DNA from: Bacillota bacterium
Lineage (GTDB): Bacteria; Bacillota_I; Bacilli_A; RF39; UBA660
Direction of reading: 5' to 3'
DNA length: 57,727 nt
NCBI GenBank assembly: GCA_015059485.1
Contig: SVAH01000009.1
Location: 1 to 57,727, forward strand
The notes beneath the pieces were generated by a model that saw only the letters and a list, made by a program, of their open reading frames with translations, had not been told where the DNA came from and made no database searches. Shown here piece after piece: positions 1-8,116 of the stretch (positions are counted from its first letter, which is position 1; each line of letters starts with the position of its first letter). A program made the position numbers and the translations under genes.

Positions 1-80
1 TAAATGAAGGATTTATAGATTATATAGCTAAGCCATTTAAAAAAGAGCAAATAAAAGAAAAATTAGATAAGATATTTTAA
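1..80 (+). CDS. C-terminal end of a response-regulator receiver domain (partial gene)
   Basis: The window opens inside a reading frame (codons from base 3) that ends with TAA at 78-80. The 25 visible residues contain the sequence YIAKPF, matching the conserved Lys-Pro-Phe loop at the end of CheY-like receiver domains, followed by a charged helix (KKEQIKEKLDKIF) like the last helix of that fold. This could be the end of a response regulator, or of a hybrid kinase whose receiver comes last. The rest lies upstream. A complete receiver protein with a similar SKPF tail is encoded at 41681-42460. Confidence 0.7.
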   Translation, partial: NEGFIDYIAKPFKKEQIKEKLDKIF

Positions 81-126
81 AATGAAATACAAAATGGTAT
101 GTTTTTTTAATTAATTGTTGTTATAT

Positions 127-152
127 AAGAGGAATAATAAACCTCTTTTTTT
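127..152 (+). terminator. Rho-independent terminator after the receiver gene
   Basis: A 6-bp stem (AAGAGG/CCTCTT) with a 9-base loop is followed by a run of seven T. It separates the upstream gene from spoIVA, so spoIVA is expected to have its own promoter in the 36 bases that follow. Confidence 0.65.
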
Positions 153-188
153 CATAAGTTTAATTAGAGTATAGAAAGAGGTTATTAA

Positions 189-1667
189 ATGGAGAAAACT
201 GAAATATTATCATCTATTGCTAAAAGAGGTAATGGAGAAATTTATTTAGGTGTTGTTGGTGCTGTTAGAACTGGTAAATCGACATTTATAAAAAAGTTTA
301 TTGAAAACTTAGTTGTCAATAATATTGAAGATGAATACGAAAAGAAAAAATGTTTAGATGAAATACCTCAAAGTGCTTCGGGTAAAACTATTATGACAAC
401 AGAGCCAAAGTTTGTTCCTTCAAATGGTGCTACAATTAAAATTGATGAATTTTCCACTAATATAAAACTAGTTGATTGTGTAGGCTATGTTGTTAAAGAT
501 TCACTTGGATATGAAGACGAAGATGGAAATCCAAGAATGGTTAAAACACCATGGTTTGAGGAATCAATACCGTTTGTAGAAGCAGCAGAAATAGGAACTA
601 AAAAAGTAATTGAAGATCATTCTACTATAGGTATAGTAGTTACAACAGATGGTTCATTTGGCGATTTAAAAAGAGATTCATATATTGAGGCTGAAGATAA
701 AGTTATTAATGAATTAAAAGAATTAGGGAAACCATTTATAGTAATATTAAATACGAAACATCCTAATAGTAATATGGCTATGAATATAAAAAACGAATTA
801 TCAGATAAATATGATGTACCTGTCATCCCAACCAGTGTTGAAGATATTAATGAAGAAAACATTGTAGAAATACTTAGAACAGCGTTGTATGAATTTCCAC
901 TAACAGACATAAAGATAAATATGCCTACATGGGTTCATGTACTACCAAATAATCATGAGGTGAAAAAGCACTATTTAGAAAAAATAAAAGAGAGTACTCT
1001 TAATATTAATAAAGTAAAAGATACAGATGAGATAATTAAATATTATCAAGATAGTGAATATATTTCTAAAGCTTATATATCTGATTTAGATGCAGCATTA
1101 GGAATTGTAACTCTTAATTTAGAAAGTAGTAATGAATTATATAATAAAATTCTTAAAGAAATAATGGGAGAGTTTGTTGCAACAAAAGCAAGTTTACTTC
1201 AAATATTTACATCATATAAAGAAACCAAAGAAGAGTTTGATGCAATAAAAAGTGCACTTAAAATGTCTAAATCTACAGGATATGGTATAGTGTATCCTAC
1301 TATAAAAGATATGAGACTTGAAACACCTGAAATAATAAAACAAGGCGGTAAATATGGAGTTAAACTTAAAGCAGTGGCATCTTCAATACATATGATGAAA
1401 GTAGATGTTGAAAGTACTTTTGAACCAATAATAGGTAGTGAATTACAATCAAAAGAATTAATTGATTATATTATGAAAGATTATGAGACAGATCCAAATA
1501 GTATTTGGAAAAGTGAGATATTTGGAAGAAGTTTAGATGAGATTGTTAAAGAAGGTATAGGTGCTAAATTATCGATGATGCCAGAAAATACCAGATATAA
1601 ATTGGGACAAACTGTAACTAAAATAGTAAATAAAGGTTCAAATAATTTAATTGCTATAGTATTATAG
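189..1667 (+). CDS. spoIVA: Stage IV sporulation protein A, spore-coat basement ATPase
   Basis: SpoIVA is an ATPase that polymerises on the outer forespore membrane and forms the base layer on which the spore coat is built; it is made in the mother cell. The 492-residue length matches the family. A P-loop (GAVRTGKST) lies at residues 24-32 in an N-terminal GTPase-like domain, followed by a middle domain and the conserved C-terminal domain. The ATG is preceded by AAAGAGG. In Bacillus subtilis, spoIVA lies just upstream of the HU gene hbs; here one unknown gene separates them, so the neighbourhood is conserved. A terminator precedes it, consistent with separate, probably SigE-type, control, but I could not define that promoter with confidence. 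Confidence 0.93.
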   Translation: MEKTEILSSIAKRGNGEIYLGVVGAVRTGKSTFIKKFIENLVVNNIEDEYEKKKCLDEIPQSASGKTIMTTEPKFVPSNGATIKIDEFSTNIKLVDCVGYVVKDSLGYEDEDGNPRMVKTPWFEESIPFVEAAEIGTKKVIEDHSTIGIVVTTDGSFGDLKRDSYIEAEDKVINELKELGKPFIVILNTKHPNSNMAMNIKNELSDKYDVPVIPTSVEDINEENIVEILRTALYEFPLTDIKINMPTWVHVLPNNHEVKKHYLEKIKESTLNINKVKDTDEIIKYYQDSEYISKAYISDLDAALGIVTLNLESSNELYNKILKEIMGEFVATKASLLQIFTSYKETKEEFDAIKSALKMSKSTGYGIVYPTIKDMRLETPEIIKQGGKYGVKLKAVASSIHMMKVDVESTFEPIIGSELQSKELIDYIMKDYETDPNSIWKSEIFGRSLDEIVKEGIGAKLSMMPENTRYKLGQTVTKIVNKGSNNLIAIVL

Positions 1668-1673
1668 CAATAT

Positions 1674-1702
1674 TTGACAAATACCCTACATTATGCTATT
1701 AT
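1674..1702 (+). promoter_or_regulatory. SigA-type promoter for the gene at 1732
   Basis: TTGACA at 1674-1679, a 17-base spacer, then TATTAT at 1697-1702 preceded by TG one base away (extended -10). It starts seven bases after the spoIVA stop codon, so the next gene is probably expressed in vegetative cells, independently of sporulation. Confidence 0.75.
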
Positions 1703-1731
1703 AACTCCTGTCGTGAAATGAGGGGAATAAA

Positions 1732-2406
1732 GTGAAAAAAAGTGTTTTGACGAGAAATTTTATAATTTCAACAGATTTAATTAATTATTTAGCTGTATTA
1801 GAATTAAAAGCAGCCAAAATAGGAAAAGTATATGATAAAGAAAGATTAGAAAAGTTATTTATTAAGTTAGGAATACTAAAAGATACAAAGCCATTATTTT
1901 ATTTAGAAGTATTAAATGCAATGTCAAGAGTAGATGAAGATTTTGTTTTAAAAAATTCATATGTTATTCTTGAAATGATTATATTGGATGAAAAAAACTA
2001 TAATTTAGATTCAACTAATATTTCATGTACATGTTTGAATAGAATGTGTGATATTGAAAAAAGAGGGAAAAAAATTATTTTTGAATATTGCGATGAAAAG
2101 TTAAGAGGAGTTATAATTCCGAATATATTAGAAGTTGCAAAGTCCATAAAAAAGGAAGAAAATATTAAAGAATATGTTTATATTGAACTTCTAAAAGAAT
2201 GTGATAATAATTATTCTACATATGAATATTTTATTAGTGAATTTGCCAATAATAGTGTAGAAGTAGCATATGATTATATTATAGAAAAAAGAGAGAAAGC
2301 TTTTAAAGCTGAAAAAAAAGATTTGGATGCTATTATATCTAAAAGCGCTGGAAGAATAAGAAAAGTTCAAACAAAAAATGGTTTCTTACATATTAATGAA
2401 CAATAA
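1732..2406 (+). CDS. Unknown helical protein between spoIVA and HU genes
   Basis: A 224-residue protein I do not recognise. It has no signal peptide or membrane segment and is rich in Lys, Glu and Ile; most of it is predicted by eye to be helical. A Cys cluster (SCTCLNRMC) lies near residue 100. The likely start is GTG, preceded by AGGGG at 1721-1725; a clear SigA-type promoter lies 30-60 bases upstream and a strong terminator follows, so it appears to be a single-gene transcription unit. Its place between spoIVA and the HU gene might suggest a sporulation link, but the vegetative-type promoter argues against that. Function unknown. Confidence 0.75.
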   Translation: MKKSVLTRNFIISTDLINYLAVLELKAAKIGKVYDKERLEKLFIKLGILKDTKPLFYLEVLNAMSRVDEDFVLKNSYVILEMIILDEKNYNLDSTNISCTCLNRMCDIEKRGKKIIFEYCDEKLRGVIIPNILEVAKSIKKEENIKEYVYIELLKECDNNYSTYEYFISEFANNSVEVAYDYIIEKREKAFKAEKKDLDAIISKSAGRIRKVQTKNGFLHINEQ

Positions 2407-2417
2407 AAAATGTCAAT

Positions 2418-2466
2418 AAAAGGTCAAATATATACCGATTTTACGGTAAAAAATGACCTTTTTTAT
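2418..2466 (+). terminator. Rho-independent terminator
   Basis: A 9-bp outer stem (AAAAGGTCA/TGACCTTTT) encloses a second small hairpin (TACCG/CGGTA), followed by a T-rich tail. It ends the transcript of the unknown gene at 1732. Confidence 0.8.
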
Positions 2467-2484
2467 TATTTTTTAATTTTTTTA

Positions 2485-2513
2485 TTGCAATTATAGTTTG
2501 TTTTTGATAATTT
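2485..2513 (+). promoter_or_regulatory. Possible promoter of the HU gene
   Basis: TTGCAA at 2485-2490 and TAATTT at 2508-2513 with 17 bases between them, or GATAAT at 2506-2511 with 15. The -10 element is imperfect, but no better pair is seen between the upstream terminator and the HU gene. Confidence 0.4.
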
Positions 2514-2578
2514 TAATATGTAAGGACAGTAAAACCTTATAGAAAAAATCTTAAAAAAATTTATGGGAGGTAAATGAA

Positions 2579-2851
2579 ATGGGAAAACAAGATTTAGTTG
2601 TAGCTGTAGCTGAAAGCGCTAATCTTTCAAAAGCTGATGCTACTAGAGCAGTAGATGCTGTATTAGAAGCAATCACTACTGGTCTTAAAAAAGAAGGAAA
2701 GGTAGCTTTAGTTGGATTTGGAACTTTCACTTCTAAAGAAAGAGCTGCTAGAGAAGGAATCAATCCTTTAACTAAACAACCAATTAAAATTCCTGCTAAA
2801 AATGTTGTATCATTCAAAGCTGGAAGCAAATTAAAAGACGCTGTTAACTAA
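2579..2851 (+). CDS. hup: DNA-binding protein HU
   Basis: HU is the histone-like dimeric nucleoid protein that bends DNA. The 90-residue length is exactly typical. Family signatures are visible: KQDLVVAVAESANLSKADA at the N-terminus, the VGFGTF turn, and the DNA-binding arm region ending in NPLTKQPIKIPAKNVVSFKAG. A good Shine-Dalgarno (GGGAGG) precedes the ATG, and a strong hairpin terminator follows, so it is a single-gene unit. Codon use is slightly richer in G+C than its neighbours, as expected for a highly expressed gene. In B. subtilis hbs also follows spoIVA. Confidence 0.96.
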   Translation: MGKQDLVVAVAESANLSKADATRAVDAVLEAITTGLKKEGKVALVGFGTFTSKERAAREGINPLTKQPIKIPAKNVVSFKAGSKLKDAVN

Positions 2852-2862
2852 TAAGTCTTATT

Positions 2863-2890
2863 ACTAGCTATTTATAGCTAGTTTTTCTTT
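2863..2890 (+). terminator. Terminator of the HU gene
   Basis: A perfect 8-bp stem (ACTAGCTA/TAGCTAGT) with a TTTA loop, followed by a T-rich tail. Confidence 0.85.
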
Positions 2891-3075
2891 TTTAATATAA
2901 TGTAGTCAATGTGAAATCTTATGTAAAAATCTACAAAAAATTTTACTGAAAAAAAGGAAATTGAAAACTTTTTTGAAATATTACTAGTAGAAGGACTAAA
3001 TAAAAGGGATTTTTAATATAAAAATAAAGACTTTTTGTTATAGATTTGATAAAATGTATTATAGGTGATTGAGAT

Positions 3076-3984
3076 ATGAAAAATAAAGTTGTAATTATTG
3101 GGTGTGGTAATGTTGGTATGAGTTATGCCTATGCATTACTTAATCAAAAGACAAATGTTCAAGAACTAGTCTTGGTTGATTTAAATAAAGAAAGAATTGA
3201 AGGAGAAGCTATGGATTTAAATCATTGTTTGGCATTTGCACCAACAGAGATGAAAATAAAAGCAGGAGATTATAGTGATACTAAAGATGCATCCATAGTA
3301 ATGATTGCAGCAGGTGCTAATCAAAGTCCAGGAGAAACTAGAATGGATTTAATTAATAAAAATTCTAAAATATTTAAAGGAATAGTAGAGTCATGTATAA
3401 ATAATGGATTTAATGGAATTTTTTTAGTAGCGACAAATCCACTTGATGTTATGACATATTTGACATATAAATATTCAAATTTCCCAACATCTAGAGTAAT
3501 AGGTAGTGGAACATGTCTTGATACTGCTAGATTATGTTATATGATTGGAAATAAATTGAATATTAGTCCGAAAGATATTAATGCGTATGTCATGGGAGAA
3601 CATGGTGATACAGAATTTGTTCCATGGAGTCTTGCAAGTGTAGGACTTAATAATATAAAAGAATATTTAAAGCAGGATGAACTTGATAAAATATCAGAAG
3701 ATGTCAAAAATGCTGCATATGAAATTATTAATAAAAAAGGCGCTACATATTATGGAATAGGTGTTTCGCTTGTGAATATTACAAATGCAATATTAAATGA
3801 TGAAAGTAGTATTCTAACTGTATCATCATATGATGAAAAAAATGGAGTATATATAGGTGGTCCAACAATTTTAAATAAGGATGGAGTTGTAAAACGAATA
3901 TTTGTAAATTTAAATGAAGAAGAAGTAGAAAAAATGCAAAAATCAGTTGATACAATCAAAGATGCAATAAAAAAAGTTCTTTAA
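3076..3984 (+). CDS. ldh: L-lactate dehydrogenase
   Basis: This enzyme converts pyruvate and NADH to L-lactate and NAD+ in the cytoplasm, regenerating NAD+ during fermentation. The N-terminal Rossmann motif GCGNVG is at residues 9-14. The substrate loop reads NQSPGETRMDL: Gln at the specificity position is typical of lactate rather than malate dehydrogenase (which has Arg), and the following Arg is the catalytic loop residue. The active-site His lies in GEHGD near residue 176. At 302 residues it is slightly short for the family (about 310-320) but has all domains. The start has GGTGA just upstream. The gap of about 185 bases before it contains no recognisable gene. The lysozyme gene follows after 13 bases and may be co-transcribed. 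Confidence 0.92.
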   Translation: MKNKVVIIGCGNVGMSYAYALLNQKTNVQELVLVDLNKERIEGEAMDLNHCLAFAPTEMKIKAGDYSDTKDASIVMIAAGANQSPGETRMDLINKNSKIFKGIVESCINNGFNGIFLVATNPLDVMTYLTYKYSNFPTSRVIGSGTCLDTARLCYMIGNKLNISPKDINAYVMGEHGDTEFVPWSLASVGLNNIKEYLKQDELDKISEDVKNAAYEIINKKGATYYGIGVSLVNITNAILNDESSILTVSSYDEKNGVYIGGPTILNKDGVVKRIFVNLNEEEVEKMQKSVDTIKDAIKKVL

Positions 3985-3997
3985 GGGTGTGTAATAT

Positions 3998-5197
3998 ATG
4001 AATAAAAAAAGAGTTAAATTAATTACTAGTGTTATTCTATTAATAATAGTATTATTACTAATAATAAAAAGTTATAATTATTATAGAATAAAAAATGCAA
4101 AGATAGAAATAACATTGGTAAGTGATTTAACTTTAAAGTTTAGAGAAAAGAAGAAAGTCTCAGATTATATAAAAAAAATTAATGGTAAAATAGTAAATGA
4201 CTATACTATTGATTCTACAAAAATTGGTAAAAAAAATGTTAAATTTGAATTTATAAACGATGATAATATAAAAGTGAAATATGAATATCAAATAAAAGTA
4301 GTTGATATCACTCCACCTGTAGTATGGCTTAATAATAGTTATAATGTTGCAGTTAATAGTGATATATCATTTGTAGATAATATATTATGTGGTGATGATT
4401 CAGATCCAAATCCAGTATGTCAAATAGATGGTGAATTTGATCTTAATACTACTGGAATTTATCCAGTTAAATTTAAAGCAACTGATAAAAGTGGTAATCT
4501 AACTGAAGTTGAATTTAATTTAAGAGTATATGAACCAGTAAAGTCTAATAATATTAAAAGTGAGGTTACTAAAACATATTTTAGTGATGTAGTTAATAAT
4601 TATAAAACGGATAAGACTAAAATAGGTATAGATGTATCAGGTTGGCAAAAAGAAATAGATTTTGAAAAAATAAAAGCTGCAGGAGTAGAATTTATTATTA
4701 TTAAAGTTGGAGGAACTAAAGGAACTAATAAAGATTATTATGTTGATAGTCAATTTAAAAGAAATATAGAAATGGCTAATAAATATAATATACCAGTAGG
4801 CTTGTATTTTTATTCTTATGCTTCTAATTCTAAAGAAGCTGTAAATGATGCAAAATGGCTGCTTAAACAAATAAAAGGGTATAAAGTAACGTTGCCAATT
4901 GCCTTTGATTGGGAAGATTTTTCAGACTTTAATAATTATAATATTAGTTTTTATGAATTAACACACATGGCTGAATCCTTTTTAAATACTTTGGAAAATG
5001 AGGGGTATAAGGGCATGGTTTATAGTAGTAAATCTTATTTAGAAAGAATATGGTTAGATTATAAATATGATACATGGCTTGCTCATTATGTTGATAAAAC
5101 AAGTTATGTTGGTGATTATAAATTCTGGCAAATATGTGATGATGGTATTATTGATGGAATAGATGGTGCTGTTGATATTGATATAATGTATAATTAG
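3998..5197 (+). CDS. Membrane-anchored GH25 lysozyme with Ig-like domain
   Basis: A cell-surface muramidase predicted to cut the MurNAc-GlcNAc bond of peptidoglycan. Residues 1-23 hold a basic start and one membrane segment with no obvious cleavage site, so the protein is probably anchored. An Ig-like beta region (roughly residues 35-180, resembling DUF5011/HYR modules) acts as a stalk. From about residue 208 to the end is a GH25 domain: it opens with IGIDVSGWQ, and the catalytic Asp/Glu pair is in FDWED near residues 305-307. Its stop codon overlaps the stop codon of the convergent helicase gene. A role in wall turnover is inferred; no phage genes surround it. Confidence 0.88.
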   Translation: MNKKRVKLITSVILLIIVLLLIIKSYNYYRIKNAKIEITLVSDLTLKFREKKKVSDYIKKINGKIVNDYTIDSTKIGKKNVKFEFINDDNIKVKYEYQIKVVDITPPVVWLNNSYNVAVNSDISFVDNILCGDDSDPNPVCQIDGEFDLNTTGIYPVKFKATDKSGNLTEVEFNLRVYEPVKSNNIKSEVTKTYFSDVVNNYKTDKTKIGIDVSGWQKEIDFEKIKAAGVEFIIIKVGGTKGTNKDYYVDSQFKRNIEMANKYNIPVGLYFYSYASNSKEAVNDAKWLLKQIKGYKVTLPIAFDWEDFSDFNNYNISFYELTHMAESFLNTLENEGYKGMVYSSKSYLERIWLDYKYDTWLAHYVDKTSYVGDYKFWQICDDGIIDGIDGAVDIDIMYN

Positions 5198-6588
5198 AGA
5201 CTAATAAATTCAATATATTTTTTATAATCATTTATTAATTCCTTAATAAATGATGATTCATAATGTTTATTTGTAATTAAATAAACATTATTTTTTGTTC
5301 TTGTAAGTGCAACATAAAATAATCTTCTTTCTTCAAAATAAATATCTTTAGAATTATCAATAAGTAGATCTATTAAATAATCATTTTTTATTGAAGAAGG
5401 TATACTATTAAAGTCATTAGTTAAATTAATAACAACTATATTATCATCTTCAAGTCCCTTAGATTTATGTATAGTTAAATACTTAATATTGTATTTAATC
5501 ATTTCTTCATTATTAAAATATTTATAAATGTCTTTATTATTTCTACCAAGTATTATATATGATGTCTTTATTATATTTAATAGTTTGAGTAAATTATTGT
5601 TATTATCTAAATAAACTATTTTTATAGGCTTATTAATATGTTTATTACTTATTAATTTTTTTTTAATTTGTAATTTGTTCTTCATTACAAATGCTCCAGC
5701 TACATTGATTAATTCTTGAGGATTTCTATAAGTCATCTTTAATTTTTTTATATTGCTATTCTTAAAATAGTTTTTAAAATTAAGAAATATATTTAAATTA
5801 CATCCAGTAAATTGATATATTGATTGAAAATCGTCTCCAACACAAAATACTTTACATTTATTTTTATTATATATTTCTAATATTAAATTTAACCTTACTA
5901 ATGATGTATCTTGAAATTCATCAATTATAATATATTTATAATTATCAGTAAATGTAGATGTATTAACAGCTTTAGTAGCTTCAATTATTAAATCGTTAAA
6001 ATCAAGTTCAAATGTAGAGTTTAATTCAATTTTATATAATTTGTAAATATTAATTATATTTACTAAATACATTAAATTAGATAGTCTTTTGTTTTTATTT
6101 TTAATTTTATTAATCTGTTTAAATATTTCTTGAAATTTATATTCATTATAATTATTAGATTTAAATAAATTAATAAATCTTAAAGTTAATTTTTTAAAAT
6201 TATCAATATTTGTAACATATTTTAAAAATTTCTTTTTTTTCTTTTTACTACTTAATATGTCGTCTAAGTATTTATTGACAACCTTTAGTAGTAATTCACT
6301 ATCACATAATTTACATAATTTTAAAGAATGTTCTAGTATTTTTAAAGATAATTTATGAAATGTGAAAACATCAATATCATATTTCAATTTCTTTTTTAAA
6401 TCATTTACAGATGCATTAGTAAAGCTAATACATAATATTTCTTCTTTATTATATCCATTTTTTAAAAGAAAATCTATTTTTCCTACAATGGTAGTGCTTT
6501 TACCAGCTCCAGCTCCGGCAACTAATAATGTATTTTTTAAAGATTTAATTGCTTTTAGTTGATATTTATCAAATTTAATTTTATTCAT
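5194..6588 (-). CDS. Compact UvrD/Rep-like superfamily 1A DNA helicase
   Basis: The motifs of SF1A 3'-5' helicases appear in order: Walker A AGAGAGKST (residues 24-32), motif II as DEFQDTS, motif III VGDDFQSIYQFTG, motif IV TYRNPQEL, motif V TIHKSKGLE, and motif VI YVALTRTK. At 464 residues it is far shorter than UvrD, Rep or PcrA (about 670-750), so the 1B and 2B insertions must be much reduced. Lys, Asn and Ile content is very high. It could be a housekeeping helicase in this reduced lineage or an accessory one. It converges on the lysozyme gene and is divergent from ysxC. The motifs required for catalysis are all intact. Confidence 0.85.
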   Translation of the reverse strand: MNKIKFDKYQLKAIKSLKNTLLVAGAGAGKSTTIVGKIDFLLKNGYNKEEILCISFTNASVNDLKKKLKYDIDVFTFHKLSLKILEHSLKLCKLCDSELLLKVVNKYLDDILSSKKKKKKFLKYVTNIDNFKKLTLRFINLFKSNNYNEYKFQEIFKQINKIKNKNKRLSNLMYLVNIINIYKLYKIELNSTFELDFNDLIIEATKAVNTSTFTDNYKYIIIDEFQDTSLVRLNLILEIYNKNKCKVFCVGDDFQSIYQFTGCNLNIFLNFKNYFKNSNIKKLKMTYRNPQELINVAGAFVMKNKLQIKKKLISNKHINKPIKIVYLDNNNNLLKLLNIIKTSYIILGRNNKDIYKYFNNEEMIKYNIKYLTIHKSKGLEDDNIVVINLTNDFNSIPSSIKNDYLIDLLIDNSKDIYFEERRLFYVALTRTKNNVYLITNKHYESSFIKELINDYKKYIEFISL

Positions 6589-6687
6589 AATGTATTATAA
6601 TAATACTTTAGTATAAAAAAATATGTCAAAATATCTGAAATTTGCAAAAAATTAATAAATCATTTATAATTATGTTGGTGAGACAAT

Positions 6688-7278
6688 ATGAAAATTGATA
6701 ATGTAGAGTTAACAAATATTGCTGTAAGACAAAGTCAGTATCCAGAAGCTTCAAAAAAAGAGTTTTTGTTAGTTGGTAGAAGTAATGTTGGAAAGAGTAG
6801 TTTTATTAATTCAATTATTCAAAGGAAAAACTATGCTAGAACATCTTCAAAACCTGGAAAAACTCAAACTTTAAACTTTTATTTGATAAATGATTTATTT
6901 TATTTAGTAGACGTTCCAGGTTATGGTTATGCTAATGTTAATAAACAAACTCAAAAGAAACTTGGATTAATGATAGAAGAGTACTTGAAAAATCGTGATA
7001 ATTTATCTAAAGTATTTTTACTTGTAGATTATCGTCATAAACCAACTGAAGATGATGTTATTATGTATGATTTTTTGAAATTTTATAATTTGGATATTAC
7101 TATTGTAGCAACTAAATATGATAAAGTTGCAACTAATCAAAAGATTAAACAAGATAAATTAATAAAAGAAACATTTAAAATGACTGAAGAAGAAGACTTT
7201 GTAAGATTTTCATCTCTTACTAAAAAAGGTAGAGAAGAAATATACTCAATTATAGAAAATAAATTAGAAGAAAAATAA
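6688..7278 (+). CDS. ysxC: Ribosome biogenesis GTP-binding protein YsxC/EngB
   Basis: An essential small GTPase that helps assemble the large ribosomal subunit. The 196-residue length matches the family (195 in B. subtilis). G1 is GRSNVGKSS at residues 30-37; a PGKTQTLNFY switch region, the G3 DVPGYGYA and the G4 ATKYDK motif follow in order. The ATG is preceded by GGTGAG. A terminator overlaps its stop codon, so it does not continue into the prepilin gene. In Bacillus it usually follows lonA; here its neighbours differ. Confidence 0.95.
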   Translation: MKIDNVELTNIAVRQSQYPEASKKEFLLVGRSNVGKSSFINSIIQRKNYARTSSKPGKTQTLNFYLINDLFYLVDVPGYGYANVNKQTQKKLGLMIEEYLKNRDNLSKVFLLVDYRHKPTEDDVIMYDFLKFYNLDITIVATKYDKVATNQKIKQDKLIKETFKMTEEEDFVRFSSLTKKGREEIYSIIENKLEEK

Positions 7279-7300
7279 AACATAGTGTTTTATTTTTTTT
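7273..7300 (+). terminator. Terminator of ysxC
   Basis: A 10-bp stem (AAATAAAACA/TGTTTTATTT) with a 3-base loop, followed by T residues; the stem overlaps the ysxC stop codon. Confidence 0.75.
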
Positions 7301-7333
7301 TGAAATATGTTATCATTAATGTAGGTGATAAGA

Positions 7334-8101
7334 ATGAAGAATATAAATGATAAGAATGGATTTACATTGGTAGAATTACTTGCTGTAATAGTAGTACTTG
7401 CAATCATTATATCAATAGCTGTACCTGCATCAATATCCATTTCAAATAGAGCAAAAGAAAAAATGTATAAAACTAAAGTAGAAATGATTGAAAATGCTGG
7501 TAAGTTATATGCACAAGATAACCCATCATCTGTAACTAATGATACATGTGAGATTAGAGTTAAAAATTTAATTGAAGATGGGTACTTAAAAGCGGATGAA
7601 GACAAAAAAGTATTAAATCCAAAAGATAAGAGTTCTATGAATGATGAATGTATAAATTTATACAAAAAAAATGGACGCTTTTATGCTGAATTTAATGGAA
7701 ATACTGTTACTAAAAATAGTGACTCAACAATTAATGGGTCTAGTACACCAACTAATGGCAGTTCTAGTGTTCCATCAACAGGTAATAATTCTTCAGCAAA
7801 TTCGAAGTCAAATGATGCTACTTTAAGTAATATACTTTTAATTGGTGAATATAGTTTGAGTCCAACATTTAATTCTAGTGTTACACATTATAGTGTTACA
7901 GTTCCATATAGCGCTACATCATTAGGCACAATTTCTACAGTTCCAAATGATAGAAATGCAAGTGTAGCTATAACTGGTAATTCATCGTTTTCAGTAGGGA
8001 CTAACAACAGAGTTACTATAAGAGTTACTGCAGAAGATGGAACTACTACAAAAACATATACTATTGATGTTACAAGAAGCAGTGCTTCTTATGGTTCATA
8101 G
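7334..8101 (+). CDS. Type IV prepilin-like protein with cadherin-like beta domain
   Basis: The N-terminus shows a class III signal: a short basic leader, Gly9/Phe10 as the predicted prepilin-peptidase cleavage site, then FTLVELLAVIVVLAIIISIAVP, with Glu at mature position 5. Residues up to about 120 look like a pseudopilin head; a Ser/Asn/Thr-rich linker follows (about 130-160), and the last 90 residues match the cadherin-like beta-sandwich pattern (DATLSNILL...VTVPYSATS...TVTAEDGTTTKTYTIDV type). The chosen ATG has GGTGATA upstream; a GTG nine bases earlier is possible. No pilus ATPase, platform protein or peptidase gene is nearby, so export machinery must be elsewhere. Probably a surface adhesin or minor pilin. 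Confidence 0.82.
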   Translation: MKNINDKNGFTLVELLAVIVVLAIIISIAVPASISISNRAKEKMYKTKVEMIENAGKLYAQDNPSSVTNDTCEIRVKNLIEDGYLKADEDKKVLNPKDKSSMNDECINLYKKNGRFYAEFNGNTVTKNSDSTINGSSTPTNGSSSVPSTGNNSSANSKSNDATLSNILLIGEYSLSPTFNSSVTHYSVTVPYSATSLGTISTVPNDRNASVAITGNSSFSVGTNNRVTIRVTAEDGTTTKTYTIDVTRSSASYGS

Positions 8102-8116
8102 TTTATAGGATTATCT

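Noticed and set aside
2551..2829. 92-codon frame antisense to the HU gene
   Set aside because: Exact antisense shadow of a highly expressed gene; composition mirrors the HU reading frame and no promoter or ribosome site is present.
7264..7665. 133-codon frame antisense to the prepilin gene
   Set aside because: Antisense shadow; no ribosome site, and the sense strand has a clear prepilin signal.
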